Notes: generated by a model from the letters alone, not told the origin. Shown: positions 11,801-22,944, counted from the stretch's first letter. The stretch is 64,000 nt of DNA from Blattamonas nauphoetae (GCA_033064195.1 JARBJD010000228.1:1-64000), one strand, 5' to 3'. Translations and numbers: made by a program.

Positions 11801-14800
11801 GTCCAATCTCAGATCCAATCGTGCTTCCTGTCGATCCAACTTCTTTCACTCCAACTGACAGTGTCTTTCCAACTGGCAGATTCTCTCCAAAAATCACAAC
11901 TTTCATATGCGTTTTCCTCTCCCCAGCAAGCACACACGATGCAGATCGAACTCGAGCTGGCGCATCTGGCACTTTCAGTGATCGGTCTGTTGCGGACGTT
12001 GGGAGAGCAACTGTCAGTGAACTGCTCGACAAGCCCACCACTTCGTATTCAGCTCCATACTCCAGCAGAGAAGACGAAAAAACAACAATTTCCACTTTTC
12101 CAGTTGAGTCAACAATCTTCATCGGCAGCTCTGTCTCTTCCGTGCTCACTGTGTTCTTTACAACCAGGTTGTACAGGCCATCAGGGATGTCCGTCCCTGA
12201 AATCGAGATTTCTGCTGTCTTCGCGTCTCCCTCTTTCAGCTTGCACAACAGAGACTTCACAGTGGGTGTGGAGTGAGTCGTGAATGATGGCGTGCCGACA
12301 ACGATCCCAGCCACTGACCCATTTGTGATCCCTGTGATTCTGTACGTGTGACCAAACAGCAGAGAAGACCCTGATGTTGACGACAGAAGAAGAGGAACCG
12401 ATTTCGCTTCCGTCGACGATGATGCCACAACACAGATCGTTGCATTGTGCACATCCAACGAATCTGGATCAGTGGTCGGTGTTCCACTCAGAGTGAGTGT
12501 ATACGTCTCATTCGAAATCAATCCGCTTCCAACAATCGACACAACCGTCGATGCCACTGAGTCCGTCGAACATTTCGCTGATGAAACGCGAACCACTTCC
12601 ACAGGAATGTCAATCAAAATCGACGAGAACTGAATGGCCACGTCTCCCTCCAATCTCTTCCACAACACTCCAACCACTTTGAACCTCCCTCCACACCCAA
12701 TCCAGTTCTTCCATCCTTCCGTGTTTGATTTAGATGGATGAAGAGTCACTGTCTGTTCACAAATCTGTCCTTCGGCGTTCGTCATCAACTCCATCACTTC
12801 AGTTTCACTCCCAATCACTTTCTCAATCCGAACTTCATATTTCGAGTTTCCTTTCAGATGACGAGATGAGAATGACAGTGTCACTTCGGTCTTGTCGTCG
12901 TTCAGATCACTCACCACAATGTTCATCAGACGAGCTGCCAATGGAATCGTGAAATAAAGTGGCGATGGCATTGAGACAACAATCGAGTCGTCGCCCTTCT
13001 TCTTTCCACTCGTGATCACAAACACTTCATTCTCCATCCATTTCGAACTCTCTCCAATCACTCCCAAGTCAATCATTGCTTTGCTGTCGGTGGATGTCGC
13101 TTCGAGTGTCGCTCCATTCTGAAGTGTCAGTTCGAATGTTTCACCATCCACATCAAACCCTTCCAACTTCAAGATTGCACGAGTGCAGCTGTCATCCAGA
13201 ACACACTTTGCAGATGTGAATGTGGGATGAGGGAAGACCTGTTCAGAGAATGAAGAAGTGACGACTTTGTAGTCGGAGAGAGGAAGTTGGAGCAGACCAG
13301 TCTCTCCAGTGCTCACTGTGCATCGCCCAATGTCCGATTCGTCGATTATGAACATCAACACTCGACCAATGTTTGGTGCCTTTGTTGTGTCTGTCCGATC
13401 TGTCCCTTCCGAGTTCGAAACCAAAACAAGAAGCCATCCTGTCACTTCCTTGTCGAGAGTCACAACAATCTCTGCTGTCGTCGAGGTTGTTTGTTGAGCT
13501 TTCAGTGACAGGATTGTTGTGGTGTCAGTTGGAGTTGGCAGAACATCATCCTCTGTAATGCCTGCTGGGTAGATTCTTTTCTCTTTTGGGGTTGACGTTG
13601 AATCGCAGTTGGACACTGTCGAGAGAGAGACTGTTGGGATTGTATAGGTGAAGCAAAAGATCAAATCGTGTCCTCTCCCTGTCGCAGACACACATTCTCG
13701 AAATCGGAGAGAATCGAGTCGGATGGACGAGCAATTTTCGAAGCAAAGAGCACCACCCCCGCCAGTCGACGACGACCAGGTCGTCTTACAATCCTCGAAG
13801 AGACAGTTGGACAACCCAGTGTTGGATATTTCTGCATCCCATTTGTAGATGTACACGGCTCCTCCGTACCAGTCTTTTTGAGAATCAAGAAAAACACAGT
13901 CAGATATGGAGAGTGTCTGCATCTGTCTGAGATACAGTGAGCCCACAGCTTTCCCTTTGGATGAAGATTTGACGAAGGACGACGAAGAGATGATGACTGA
14001 CGATTGAACAGTTGACTGGATGAAATAGAGATCTGCGCCAACGACACCCGCAGAACACAATTCGAACGAGCACGATGCAATCTCCAGATCTGCGGTGACG
14101 TAGGCGATAGAGATTGCTCCGCCACTGTCAGAGGTGGATGATGAGCATGCCTTGAACGTGCAGAGGGAGAAGAGGTGGAGAGTGTCGGCTGTGGTGATTT
14201 GCGTACGATTTGTGTGATGTTCGTTTGAATATACTGTCGTCGTTGTCGTGCAGTGCGTGAACGATGTGTTCGAGCACAGAACTGATCCTCCCAAATTCAC
14301 ATCACGAATCCCTGTCCCACAAAGATGGTTCGTGCTCCATGAAACACAACTCCCAATCATCTTTTGAGAAACTGACTCCGAAGTTCCAAAATCACATCCT
14401 TCTTCCTTTGCACCAACACTTCCACTTCCACGTCCACTGGAGCTTGTCGTGTTCAAAAGCGATGACGATGCGAGTGTTGTCGTGATCGAACAGCCATCTG
14501 TCGTTGAGAGTGGCAATCCAGAAAAATCAAACAGCGCGCCACTTCCACCAATCAGACAAGCATCACAAACTTCAACATCACTTCCAGTCACCAACACTTC
14601 ACTTCCGAGTTCCCACCATTCCCAATTCTGTCCAGTCCAACAATCACATCCGGACACGCCAGTCAGAGGAAGAAGCCAAGGAAAACACGATGAAGTGTGC
14701 CAGCTCGAAATAATCGTCACCGAACTCCGACGAAAACAATCTCCTCCAACAATCACAAAAGGCCCACGTTCCCAGTTCGACTTCAAAACACTCCCAACAA

Positions 14801-15227
14801 TCCCAACACAAGATCCCCATATCCTTGCAATCGACCAACCACCTGATCCACATTCGAATCGAAGAGAAGACATCCAAATTGTCGAGTTCGAGATTCGGAA
14901 AAGTTGAGTCGACGTGTTGTTCATTTCATCTGCTAATCCGTTCGACCCCGAATATTCTGAGAAATCTTCATCATTCGTTGTTGATGATGGAAAAATTAAT
15001 GATTGCTTTCCATTCAGATTCAGCGTCGTTGATGTCAGTTCAAAATTCGACACATGATATCGGCCATGAGGAAGCACTATGTCCGACTTGGTGTTCAGTT
15101 CATTGACCTTCGCAGTGTTTCGTTGCAGCGGGAGGAGTTTCTGCAACGGGAGCAATTGTGGGGAGTGAGTTTGATGATGCGATGTGGCACTGGTCAGCAG
15201 GACCGACAGGAGGGAAAGAAATGGCAT
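8898..15227 (-). CDS. Giant secreted beta-helix receptor with C-terminal pseudokinase
   Basis: A single open frame of 2,109 residues without introns. It starts with a short hydrophobic signal peptide (MPFLSLLSVLLTSATS). The first ~600 residues are Ser/Thr/Cys/Gly-rich with short strands typical of pectin-lyase-like right-handed beta-helices. From ~650 to ~1,350 there are several repeats with the pattern S(A/C)xC...V.I.G.(G/N)L...G..Y.(I/L)..(I/L)(T/S), resembling bacterial-type Ig-like repeats. A second helix-like part precedes a transmembrane segment at ~1,783-1,805 (WWIAVIISLSCGLLVSVMIV), followed by basic RRKRH. The cytoplasmic ~300 residues hold a protein-kinase fold (RWMAPEVL, FSLGLVLWEIETG, LDPSQRPT). 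The HRD and DFG motifs are absent: the catalytic-loop position reads LTRLSPHWVLFD. It is probably a catalytically dead cell-surface receptor or adhesin. The ligand is unknown. Confidence 0.8.
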   Translation of the reverse strand: MPFLSLLSVLLTSATSHHQTHSPQLLPLQKLLPLQRNTAKVNELNTKSDIVLPHGRYHVSNFELTSTTLNLNGKQSLIFPSSTTNDEDFSEYSGSNGLADEMNNTSTQLFRISNSTIWMSSLRFECGSGGWSIARIWGSCVGIVGSVLKSNWERGPFVIVGGDCFRRSSVTIISSWHTSSCFPWLLPLTGVSGCDCWTGQNWEWWELGSEVLVTGSDVEVCDACLIGGSGALFDFSGLPLSTTDGCSITTTLASSSLLNTTSSSGRGSGSVGAKEEGCDFGTSESVSQKMIGSCVSWSTNHLCGTGIRDVNLGGSVLCSNTSFTHCTTTTTVYSNEHHTNRTQITTADTLHLFSLCTFKACSSSTSDSGGAISIAYVTADLEIASCSFELCSAGVVGADLYFIQSTVQSSVIISSSSFVKSSSKGKAVGSLYLRQMQTLSISDCVFLDSQKDWYGGAVYIYKWDAEISNTGLSNCLFEDCKTTWSSSTGGGGALCFENCSSIRLDSLRFRECVSATGRGHDLIFCFTYTIPTVSLSTVSNCDSTSTPKEKRIYPAGITEDDVLPTPTDTTTILSLKAQQTTSTTAEIVVTLDKEVTGWLLVLVSNSEGTDRTDTTKAPNIGRVLMFIIDESDIGRCTVSTGETGLLQLPLSDYKVVTSSFSEQVFPHPTFTSAKCVLDDSCTRAILKLEGFDVDGETFELTLQNGATLEATSTDSKAMIDLGVIGESSKWMENEVFVITSGKKKGDDSIVVSMPSPLYFTIPLAARLMNIVVSDLNDDKTEVTLSFSSRHLKGNSKYEVRIEKVIGSETEVMELMTNAEGQICEQTVTLHPSKSNTEGWKNWIGCGGRFKVVGVLWKRLEGDVAIQFSSILIDIPVEVVRVSSAKCSTDSVASTVVSIVGSGLISNETYTLTLSGTPTTDPDSLDVHNATICVVASSSTEAKSVPLLLSSTSGSSLLFGHTYRITGITNGSVAGIVVGTPSFTTHSTPTVKSLLCKLKEGDAKTAEISISGTDIPDGLYNLVVKNTVSTEETELPMKIVDSTGKVEIVVFSSSLLEYGAEYEVVGLSSSSLTVALPTSATDRSLKVPDAPARVRSASCVLAGERKTHMKVVIFGENLPVGKTLSVGVKEVGSTGSTIGSEIGLPSTGMATSTSTAGIEIEIFEVTNPGLDYGKTYELTSLTISETFPFILDDSVRFSVPCEPVRITFASCTRNETDWTVVSVEGSGFVLGEFYTVSVSGHPIGSLSPPPSSLHDMSFVVIASSSTKATSSALQLHPAEESDLKYLYSYKIVGITNGSVEGVVHSVVFETQSDITRDETQIRIIEVVPASSLNTSIVIELSGSNLPSGQVGLMMLVDSFSFAVSFSSSTFGRSVVIELGVNNSLAFGSEYKITRLEDSNQQTIQISEATITTPPKPSQLSLCVCGNEERTGMDLSGADAESCNTLKSAWNTATSLGILDTTMRIVDSADLSSCLIVTHRVPFNLISFQMEPATLRASPSSSQQTSTLVSVEEGGLCRLSFLAITADLSVSTFTLVSASQGTVVIRSCSIEGTRPNEMNSEDESICGWSRGLIELIETDTELNGVTMKEIVVGGIWMKGGKLKVTAGVFSQNGPSIADFPSARRNIHCEGDGLITIQSLSEGDGTKNSPSAWLDVSECTIEGDEDIARSPLFVPTLNSTESTAETDKSGKQTLKVVGKTLMPCGLWLEVFEWDSSQSVEGKSALVDLSTSTATHWNETEIIIPFSESDVTELNRKMEWRGRLVFGNGLRTSNWMVVSGLSSGNKSLGGTESNWWIAVIISLSCGLLVSVMIVVCVCLRRKRHSSRNELLKNEEMSSGGEVEEDEKMEEHDSITDAQNSAITSLPSAKEKQGSSFGETRFGSEEVIARGQSCVEVIVCNEKMERSVAVETDTLFNALHNGHSTRFVEKGKVGWGIARGLVRLVEMKVMADVLTRLSPHWVLFDTNDRVSLKMRDGQSVVLGESGIVSGGMKTSEDGQRWMAPEVLEENWKATLENADHGAVFSLGLVLWEIETGCVPFGEVDGATAQRRLASCEKPRMEKVSSSMEAIILPCLSLDPSQRPTLKTVLSQLDELNSVPEPSNKKEGNAMSHVG

Positions 15228-15499
15228 GATAACACCGAAATGTGGCCCAAAATACGAACTGAAACATCAAACATTCGTAAATTCCCGGATATTAAGGCTG
15301 TACTGTCGAGACAGTAATTTGATGAGTGTCATGTCTCTGACAGCGATACAGCAAACTGGTTTCCTGGAATTATCTTTAAATAATGAGTCTTTTATCGTCT
15401 TGTAGCAAGAAAAGAGTGGTAGTGCTGGTTCAGAAAGACCATAAAGAAGATTTCGACGAAGAATTCTGACTGTGGTCAGACACCAGCTCCGACTCATGT

Positions 15500-16120
15500 T
15501 GCAGTCATTTTTCATCAAATATCATGGAGATGTCATGGAACAAAGCGTGTGCTTGATAGGTTCACAAACTGTTTTAGTATGTCCAAAACAGTGATGAAAA
15601 AAGGAAATTATTGGTTGTCTCGAACACTGTTTCATCCCGAGCAGATTTGCTCGAGTAGTTTGAATTTTCCATTCATGAACTGCTTCTTGGCGCCAAGAAA
15701 CTGTCTCTGCTGGACAATTGACCATCACAACAGCCACAAAATGAAGATGACAATCGGAATGGTGAGATGACGACGAAACGAGATGGAAAACAAAAGGAAC
15801 TGAAGATTGGGAAGTGTCTTCCACCCCTGTCGATATTCTTCCCTTGTTTCGTTCCATTCCCGCTGGACTTCGAACATGACATCAAGAAAAGTCCAGATTG
15901 GAGACTCATCTTCGAAGAATGTGAGACAACTGGGGATCGTGAGAATGACTGGCATATGAAGAACGAAAGCCATTGTCTGTTGGTCGATGGAAAGGACATA
16001 TTTGGAGGTGTTGAGCAAAGGTTTCGAGAAAATACATGGCAAGCTCCAGGTTGATGATCGAACAGCGGTTCACTCACAAAGGTGGAGAATTTGGAGATGG
16101 ATCCTTCAGTTGCAATCGAT
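15500..16120 (-). CDS. Possible short membrane protein with introns, unrecognised
   Basis: A minus-strand frame of 105 codons (15725-16042) contains IWTFLDVMFEVQREWNETRE and ends in a hydrophobic segment (HLTIPIVIFILWLL). Codon choice looks like that of neighbouring genes. An adjacent frame upstream (SIINLELAMYFLETF, about 16,050) and one downstream (RQFLGAKKQFMNGKFKLLEQ, about 15,690) look like continuing exons, so the gene probably has two or more short introns that I could not place. A small polytopic ER or Golgi protein is plausible. It would be divergent from, and would share an upstream region with, the acid phosphatase at 16,262. Confidence 0.3.
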
Positions 16121-16261
16121 CATCCTTTGGAAGAGGAAGGGATGTTTGGCATGTTGTATTTCTCCAAATCCCCATGTTTGTTTGATCTGCCCACATTCCC
16201 CCTCAAAAAAGAGAGGGTTTTGTTCTAAGTCGTTTTGTTACTTGGAACATCTACGTGATTC

Positions 16262-17676
16262 ATGCACCTTCTGTTTCTACTTTCCGTCGTCCACCAAGCA
16301 GTGGCTGAGCTTAAATCGGTTGTTATCCTTCACAGACATGGTATGCCTTAAGGATGCTTATTAATCACCTATATCATCAATGGTTTCCTATTTAGGAGAT
16401 AGATTTCCTATTTCACAGTTGAAAGTTTGTCATTTACATATAATTAGATGAATTCCTCCCAGAAAGCCGAACCTTGCTCATCCCTCGGACAATTGACTAA
16501 CAAAGGCTTCAATCGTCTGAACCATATTGGCCAGCAATTACGTACTCGCTACACTGATAGCGGACTCATCAAGGAACAATTCGAGTACAAAACGTTCTAT
16601 TTCTACTCAACAGCCAAAGAACGGGTCAAGTCCTCTGTATTCTCCCTCGCAAATGGTCTATTTCCTCCTGGAACAGGTCCAAAATACGAGGGTAATGCAA
16701 TCTTCCCCGACCAGACCCAACCCATTCCACTGACATCAGTTTTGGATGATAAAGAATACTTCCTCACTGCTGGATACTATTGGTATATAAACACACTTTC
16801 TCGTTTAAGAATTGTCTTATATAGTCCATCAGCACTTGGTCCCATCGAAAAATATCAGAAAGGGCCCGAATTGAAGAAATACTTCAAACAGAATCAAGCA
16901 ACTCTCGACAGACTCTTCAACCAAACTGGAAACACTGGAACAGGATGGGAAGTTGCTGATATCATCGACTCACTCCTTACATTAAAGAATGAAGGGTTTG
17001 TTTCACTGTCCTATTTCCTCTCTAAGAATGAAACTCCCTGAAGGAGTGACTGATGATGACATGACCAAATATGAAAAGATATATCATCATTGTATGTTTT
17101 TTCATTCATAGACCACTATCTATAGTGTCGATGACATATTCTCGAACTGATGACTTGGGCTTCTGTAACGCGACAACAGGTCTATTTATGAAGAAGATTC
17201 TCTCTGAAATGAGTGAAGAGACAATGAAGTACAAGTTTTCTGTGTATGGAGGCCACGATTTCACTATTAATTCTGTCATTGGATGTCTCAACAAACAAAA
17301 TACGATCGTCCCAAGTTGGGCTGCTTTAGTCATCATTGAACTCCACGAGGATGAGAAGGGTCGATTTTTACGGTTCTACCGCGACTATGAACCTTCTCTG
17401 ACTGAACCCCTCGCACTCACAGAATTTCATCCGAGACAGTGTCCCGACGAGCGATGTGCCCTTGACTCCTTCAAGAAGCCTTGGGCAACAGTTCTAAATG
17501 GCACTGTGAATGATTACTTTTACAAACAGTGCGGATACTCAACTATATATCACAACACAGCCTTCCTCATTGCAGTCATCGCTACAGGTCTTCTAGCAGT
17601 TGCTTTTGTGATTCTTGTTGTCATTCAAGTTGTTCGACTTGTTCGAATCAAGTCTCCTTTTTTCCCTGATTATTGA
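16262..17676 (+). CDS. Membrane-anchored histidine acid phosphatase
   Basis: Five exons by hand: 16262-16340, 16396-16424, 16448-16995, 17027-17091, 17126-17676 (introns 55, 23, 31 and 34 nt), giving 423 residues. It opens with a signal peptide (MHLLFLLSVVHQAVAE). The catalytic motif RHGDRFP is assembled across the first junction, which strongly supports that intron. Family motifs follow: GQLTNKG..., RTRY, the STAKERVKSS segment, and the second catalytic motif GGHDFT. A C-terminal membrane segment (TAFLIAVIATGLLAVAFVIL) and a short basic tail make it a type I membrane protein like lysosomal acid phosphatase. The family hydrolyses phosphate monoesters through a phosphohistidine intermediate, typically in lysosomes or at the surface. 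The 423-residue length fits the family. Confidence 0.88.
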
Positions 17677-17840
17677 TTCTGTGAATATTCTTCACTTCGA
17701 AAGATTTCATTTTGTTGAATTGTCATCGACTCAAACTTCTTCAAGACGGATCCCAGTCGAAGAACAGACACTGGGTGATGTTTTTTTTGGCAAAACTCCA
17801 GAGAGATCATGATAATTCAAACTGTCATGGGTCTTCAATC

Positions 17841-20800
17841 ATGAGCATGGAAAAGAGACTCCTAAAGGAGGAATACATCGATGATTCTGATGAATATGAG
17901 TCCAGTAGCGAACATGATTCCGATGATCCTCTTGAAGGGTTCGACGAACACGGTTGATCACTTCTCTCTTTTCAAATTTTTCAAGCGATTGAACAATACG
18001 CAAAATTTATGAAAGTGGATCTTGTCAATGAAGATTATCTTCGTCCAACCCTTATCAAGAGTCTTACTGCACCGATCCCTCTTGGATGGGTCGAAAAACC
18101 GTCTGTCTCATTCAACTCCTCCATTGAGCTCATCTTTTAAGAAATCCACAAGGTCGCCTCCAATACTACAACGAAACGACGAAAAAATTTCAGAATGCTC
18201 ATCCTCTTGAGGAGGTATTCAAAGCTAAGCTGGCAGACGAACGGAAACAGCATCAACTCCGCCAACTGACACAATCAACTTCCCATATGCCAGTCACTGT
18301 GCAAAATTTGGATGACGATGAAGTAGAAGTGATAGGGATGAACGGTATTATCCCCAAACCGAAAGCTCAGATCAAACAGCCAGCCCCGTCGATCCCATCC
18401 ACTCCACCCCCTGGAATCCCTCCCAAAGACCAAAATTCCTCAGAAATACCGATTTCAACAAAAAGTCGTTCCAGTCAAACATCGTTTTTGAAGAATGAAG
18501 ACGTTGATAGCATCGCCCAAAAGGAAAGAACGAATCTCCTCACTCAACAGCGAAAAGAGAAGGATGAGCTTGTTTCAAAACTTGAACTCGAAAAACAGCA
18601 AGTCGTTGAACATTATAAAAGGAAGAAAGAAGAATATTCAACAAAAACGCAAGAAATAATCGCTTCCTTTGAGAATAGCAAGGAGAATCTCCGGGATCAG
18701 CTCTCCCAAATGAAAGAAGACGAAGAAAAGAAGATAAACGAGGAACTTGCTGCCCATAGGCGAAGGGAACAAGACAAACTTGATGAAGAATTGAAGTCAC
18801 ATCGAGCGGAGTTGGTGACACTAAAAACATCGATCGAAGAGGCGAACACAACGCTGAATGCAAAGCAAGAGGAACTTCAGCGTTTAAATGCATCTGTGGA
18901 CACTTTGAAAAGAGAGAACGATGAAAAGATTGAGAAAGAGAAGGAAAGGGTTGCCGAAAAGATGGAGGAGATGAGAAGAAAGGAGGAAGAGGAAAAAGAA
19001 AAGAACGAACGAAACATGAAGGAGTTGGCTCAGACACAACGAACGGAAGAAGACCGAATGAAGGCGGAATTGGAAGAGATGGAACAAGAACACAATCGAA
19101 AGAAGGAAGAGCTCAACAGACTCATCGCTTCTGTGAAATCAGACATTGATAAACAAACATCAGCGAAGAAAGAAAAGGAAGAACAACTCAAACTCGAAAT
19201 GCAAAAATTGGACGAAAAGCGACGACTCAAACAGGAAGAAGACGATCGAGAACAAAACGAGTTCAGTCTTCGACTTTCGGGTCTCCGAGAACAGGAGCTG
19301 AGTCTGAAGTCATCCGTCCGAACACTGACGACTCAGAAAGAGGAGATGGAACACGAAATGAAGGATTGCGATCGTGAACTGCAACAGCTGAAGGAGAAGG
19401 TTCGGACGGAGCAGGGGAAGAAACAGGAATTGGAGGAAGTGACCAGAAATATCACAACCACAACAGAGGAACTTGATGGGTTGAGGCAGAAACTTCAGAA
19501 AGAGAAGGAAAAATGGACGAAAGAGCTGTCGTCGTTTGAAACGCAAAAACAGGAGATTGAGGAAGAAATTGAACAGGAAAGACAGCGATTGAAGGAGGAA
19601 GAGAAGAAGACGAAAGCGTCGTTGAAGGAGAGGAAAGCGGAGGAGGAGAGATTGAGGGACGAGACAGAGAAGCTAAAGGAAGATAGGGACAAATTTGAAA
19701 AAGAGAAGAAGAAATTGAAGGAGGATCAGACGAAGCTTGCGAATGAGATACAGAGCATGACAGAAGAGTTGGAGGAAAGGAAGAGGAAGGGAGAAGAGAC
19801 ACTCTCTTCAATCCGAGTTGAAATCGAGAAACTGAAGGAGAGTCGCGATGAGAAAGAGAAAGAAAATGAGAGGAAGATTGAAGAAGAAAGGAAGCGCTTG
19901 GAGACGCAGATGGAAGAGATGCGGAGAAAGGAAGAGGACGAGAAAGAGAGAATGGAGACGCTTCTGAAAGAGTTGGAGCAGAAGAAGAAGGAAGAAGAGG
20001 AGAAAGTCAGATCGGAGCTCAGAGAAAAGAAGAGGGAAGAGGAAGAGAAGATGCGAGCTGAACTCAGGGAACAGAAAAGAGAGGACGAGGAGCGACTTCG
20101 CGCTGAAATGAAGGAGAAGAAGAAAGAGGAAGAAGAACGACTTCGTGCTGAAATGAAGGAGAAGAAAAAGGAAGAAGAAGAACGATTACGAACAGAAATG
20201 ATTGACAAGAAGAGAGAAGAGGAAGAGAGAATGAGAACCGAGCTCAGAGACAGAAAGAGAGACGAGGAAGAACGGATCAGAACAGAATTCAAAGAGAAGA
20301 GAAGATCAGAAGAAGAAAGATTCAACGCCGAACGTGCTGATGCTGAGCGAAGGGAAAAGGAGAGGAGACAGGAAGAAGAAAGAAGACGGTCGGAAGAGAG
20401 GAAGAACGAGACAGACCATGAGATGGAGAGACGAAGTGTTGATGAAAGGATCGAGAGAGAGAGGAAGAGATTGGATGTTGCACTGGAGGAGATGAGAAGA
20501 AGGGAGGATGAGGAGAAGGAGAGAGTTGAGAAAGAAAGGAGGGAGAGGGAAGTGAAGAGGAGGGAAGAAGAAGACAGGATGGAAACAGAAATGGAGGAAA
20601 TGAGGAAAAAGGAGGAAGAGAAACTGAGATCAGAACTGAAAGAGATGAAACGAAACGAAGAAGAAAAAATGAGAAACGAACTGAATGAAAGGAGAAGGGA
20701 AGAAGAAAACAAATTGAACGCCGAACTCAGACAGAAGAGACGGGAGGAAGAAGAGAGGATGATGTCAGAACGGAGCGAGTTGGAGAAAGAACCACAAACA

Positions 20801-22102
20801 TTGTCACAACACACACACATTCAGAACACAAATCGAAAGAGAAATGAGGAAGACGAGGGTGAAGAGGAAAGGCGGAGGAGACAGGAAGAGGTTCGACAAC
20901 TCGAAACGAAGCTGAAAGAGCTGAAGAGAGAGGAAGAGATGATCCGAAATAGGATTTCAGAGGAGGAGAAGAGATTTGAAGAAGAAAAAGCAAAACATGA
21001 AGAAGAGATCAGACAAGAAAATGAAAAAAGGAAGAGAGAAACAGAAATCTATGAGAAGGATAGAGAGGAGAAGAAGAAACAGGACGAAGAAAGACGAAGG
21101 AAAGAAGCGGAGAAAAGAAAGACGATCCCATTCGCTGGAGAGAAGACAGAAGCGGATGAACAGAACAGAGAAGACGACAAACTGCGAATGACAACAACTT
21201 CAACGCTCTCGACAGCCTCCCATCTTTCCATCGTCAACTGGACTCGTCTTCGCGAACTCATCGAGAACTCGGAAAGAGTGACCGAGCAGATGAACAAGCA
21301 GAGCAGGGTGGAGTCGATCTGGATTCAGAAATTAGCGAAATTGGAAGACGACCTGACAGCTTCGTCGTCGAAGATTGCATCACTTGAATCGAGTTTGGAA
21401 CAAGCGAGGATGACGTCAGCAGAAAAGAGAAGTCGCGATTCTGTGAAAGGTGTGTCCAGACACGCGTCAGTCGCGAAATTTGAGTCTGAATTGGAAATCG
21501 AACGAGAAGACTTCGAAAGTAAGAAGCAATCCATCGAAGACGAGAAGGAGGAGATCAAACAACTCAAAAGACAGAACTTGAAAGCAAAACGGAGGAACAC
21601 GATCAACCAACGAGTAGTTCAAGAAGTCATGTTGTGTCTCGAAGAATTGGGTTGTCCAATCCCAGAAGACATCTCAGAACGGGCAGGAACATGGAAACTT
21701 CAGACATCTTCGCAGGAGGATAGTGATCTTAGTTCGTTGTCGGATAGTTTGTTGAGGCAGGCGGGAGAAAAAATGGGATCGTCGTCGAAGGACTCTCGTT
21801 CGTTGCGAACAACTCGATCGAGTCAAGCACGACCACCACACCGAAAGCAGTCCAGCCTCGCCCATTCTCAGTCGGAGGGGCGACACACTCAGAGAACACC
21901 GGAGATGTCGAGGAAGACGGGAAGGCCGGTTCCGAAGAAGAATCGACAGCAGATGGTGCTCCAATTGGCCGATCTCAACGAAAAGTTGGATCAATTGTTT
22001 GAAAGTGAACAGACTCTTCCGCAGTATTATCAGCAATATCCGACGTCCACTCCGCAATTCACACATACTTTTCCTTCTGTTCAAATGTCTTCGTTTCAGT
22101 GA
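17841..22102 (+). CDS. CEP164-like WW-domain coiled-coil protein
   Basis: Exons 17841-17952, 17986-18100 and 18142-22102 (introns 33 and 41 nt) give 1,395 residues. Splicing joins PIPLGWVEKP to NPQGRLQYYNETTKKF and NAHPLEEVF. This is a WW-type domain with its Trp, Tyr-Tyr and His-Pro positions. It is preceded by an acidic leader and the helix HAIEQYAKFMKVDLVNEDYL. This order (short helix, proline-flanked Trp, WW, then long coiled coil) is that of CEP164, a distal-appendage protein of basal bodies. Residues ~150-1,050 are almost unbroken Glu/Lys/Arg coiled coil with ~20-residue (R/K)EEEERxR(A/T)EL(K/R)E repeats between about 19,900 and 20,800. The last ~120 residues are Ser/Pro/Gln-rich. The start at 17841 is the first good ATG, but the frame is open upstream. 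A generic WW/coiled-coil protein is the alternative. Confidence 0.65.
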
Positions 22103-22264
22103 ACACTTCATTTCTTTATTCTTGTATCGTATTCTTCCTTTTACTATATCTTTCTTGTCGTTTTCGTCATTTTTGCACGTGATTAGTTTGTTGAAAGCGT
22201 CCTAAATCGCCTTTTCATCCAAGAATTTCTGATCAACCCTTTAAGGCGTCCATTTTCACTGAGC

Positions 22265-22780
22265 ATGGACAAACGGACTGTTTATGTCGGTGGTCTGGAT
22301 GAAACTGTAACACGTGACATTCTTTTCAATAGTGTGTATTTTTTTCTCTTTTACATTGGAATCACCATTCTCATCTTTTCGCAGCTTTCTCGTCATTTGG
22401 CTCACTAATTGGAGTTAACATTCCAACAAATGCGGAAGGTTTGTGTTGAAGATGCTTTTTTCATGGTAGTGTTACGATCTTTACTTTCTTCTCAGGAAAA
22501 CACAAAGGATATGCGTTCATCGAATTTGATGATCCTGAAGATGCTAGCGAAGCTATCTTCAACATGGACAGCTCGATGCTGTTTGGTCGGACGATTCACG
22601 TGAATTATTCCCGCCAAACAGGCAATTTGATTGAGGCACAGGAAGAGGAAGAAAGACCAAGTTTTTTCGTTCTTTTACTCATTATATCTTCAATTAAATT
22701 CTTCAGCGTTTGAGACACTTCCAAGTGAAGCAGCTGCAATCTCGACTTTACGGAGAGGAGCGATCGAATCGCAGGAATAG
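22265..22780 (+). CDS. Stand-alone RRM protein resembling the PPIE N-terminus
   Basis: Four exons (22265-22331, 22385-22438, 22496-22660, 22707-22780; introns 53, 57 and 46 nt) encode 119 residues. The RRM shows RNP2 (TVYVGGL) and RNP1 (KGYAFIEF), followed by DPEDASEAI and LFGRTIHVN. The wording is close to the RRM of the spliceosomal cyclophilin PPIE/Cyp33 (LYVGGL, RGFAFVEF, LFGRTIRVN, from memory). The expected downstream cyclophilin domain is absent: the frame ends at a TAG after a short acidic/helical tail. It is probably a nuclear RNA-binding or splicing factor. It lies 160 bp after the CEP164-like gene on the same strand. Confidence 0.8.
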
Positions 22781-22944
22781 GATCTTCTTTTTGAACATTT
22801 CATTATTCTTCATTTCCATGTGATGATGAGAAATGTGATACCATTTCGAGGACATCCACTTTCATTGTGAACTATTTTTGCACTCTCACAAAGTAACTGT
22901 AGCTTGTTCCACAAGTTGGTCATTGCGTAAATCGGAGTCTGTTG

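Noticed and set aside
9053-15317. Many plus-strand frames opposite the receptor gene
   Set aside because: They are shadows of the 2,109-residue frame, which alone has a signal peptide, membrane segment and kinase motifs.
19900-20820. Long minus-strand frame opposite the coiled-coil gene (19726-20820)
   Set aside because: It is the antisense shadow of Glu/Lys-rich codons and consists almost entirely of Ser, Phe and Leu.
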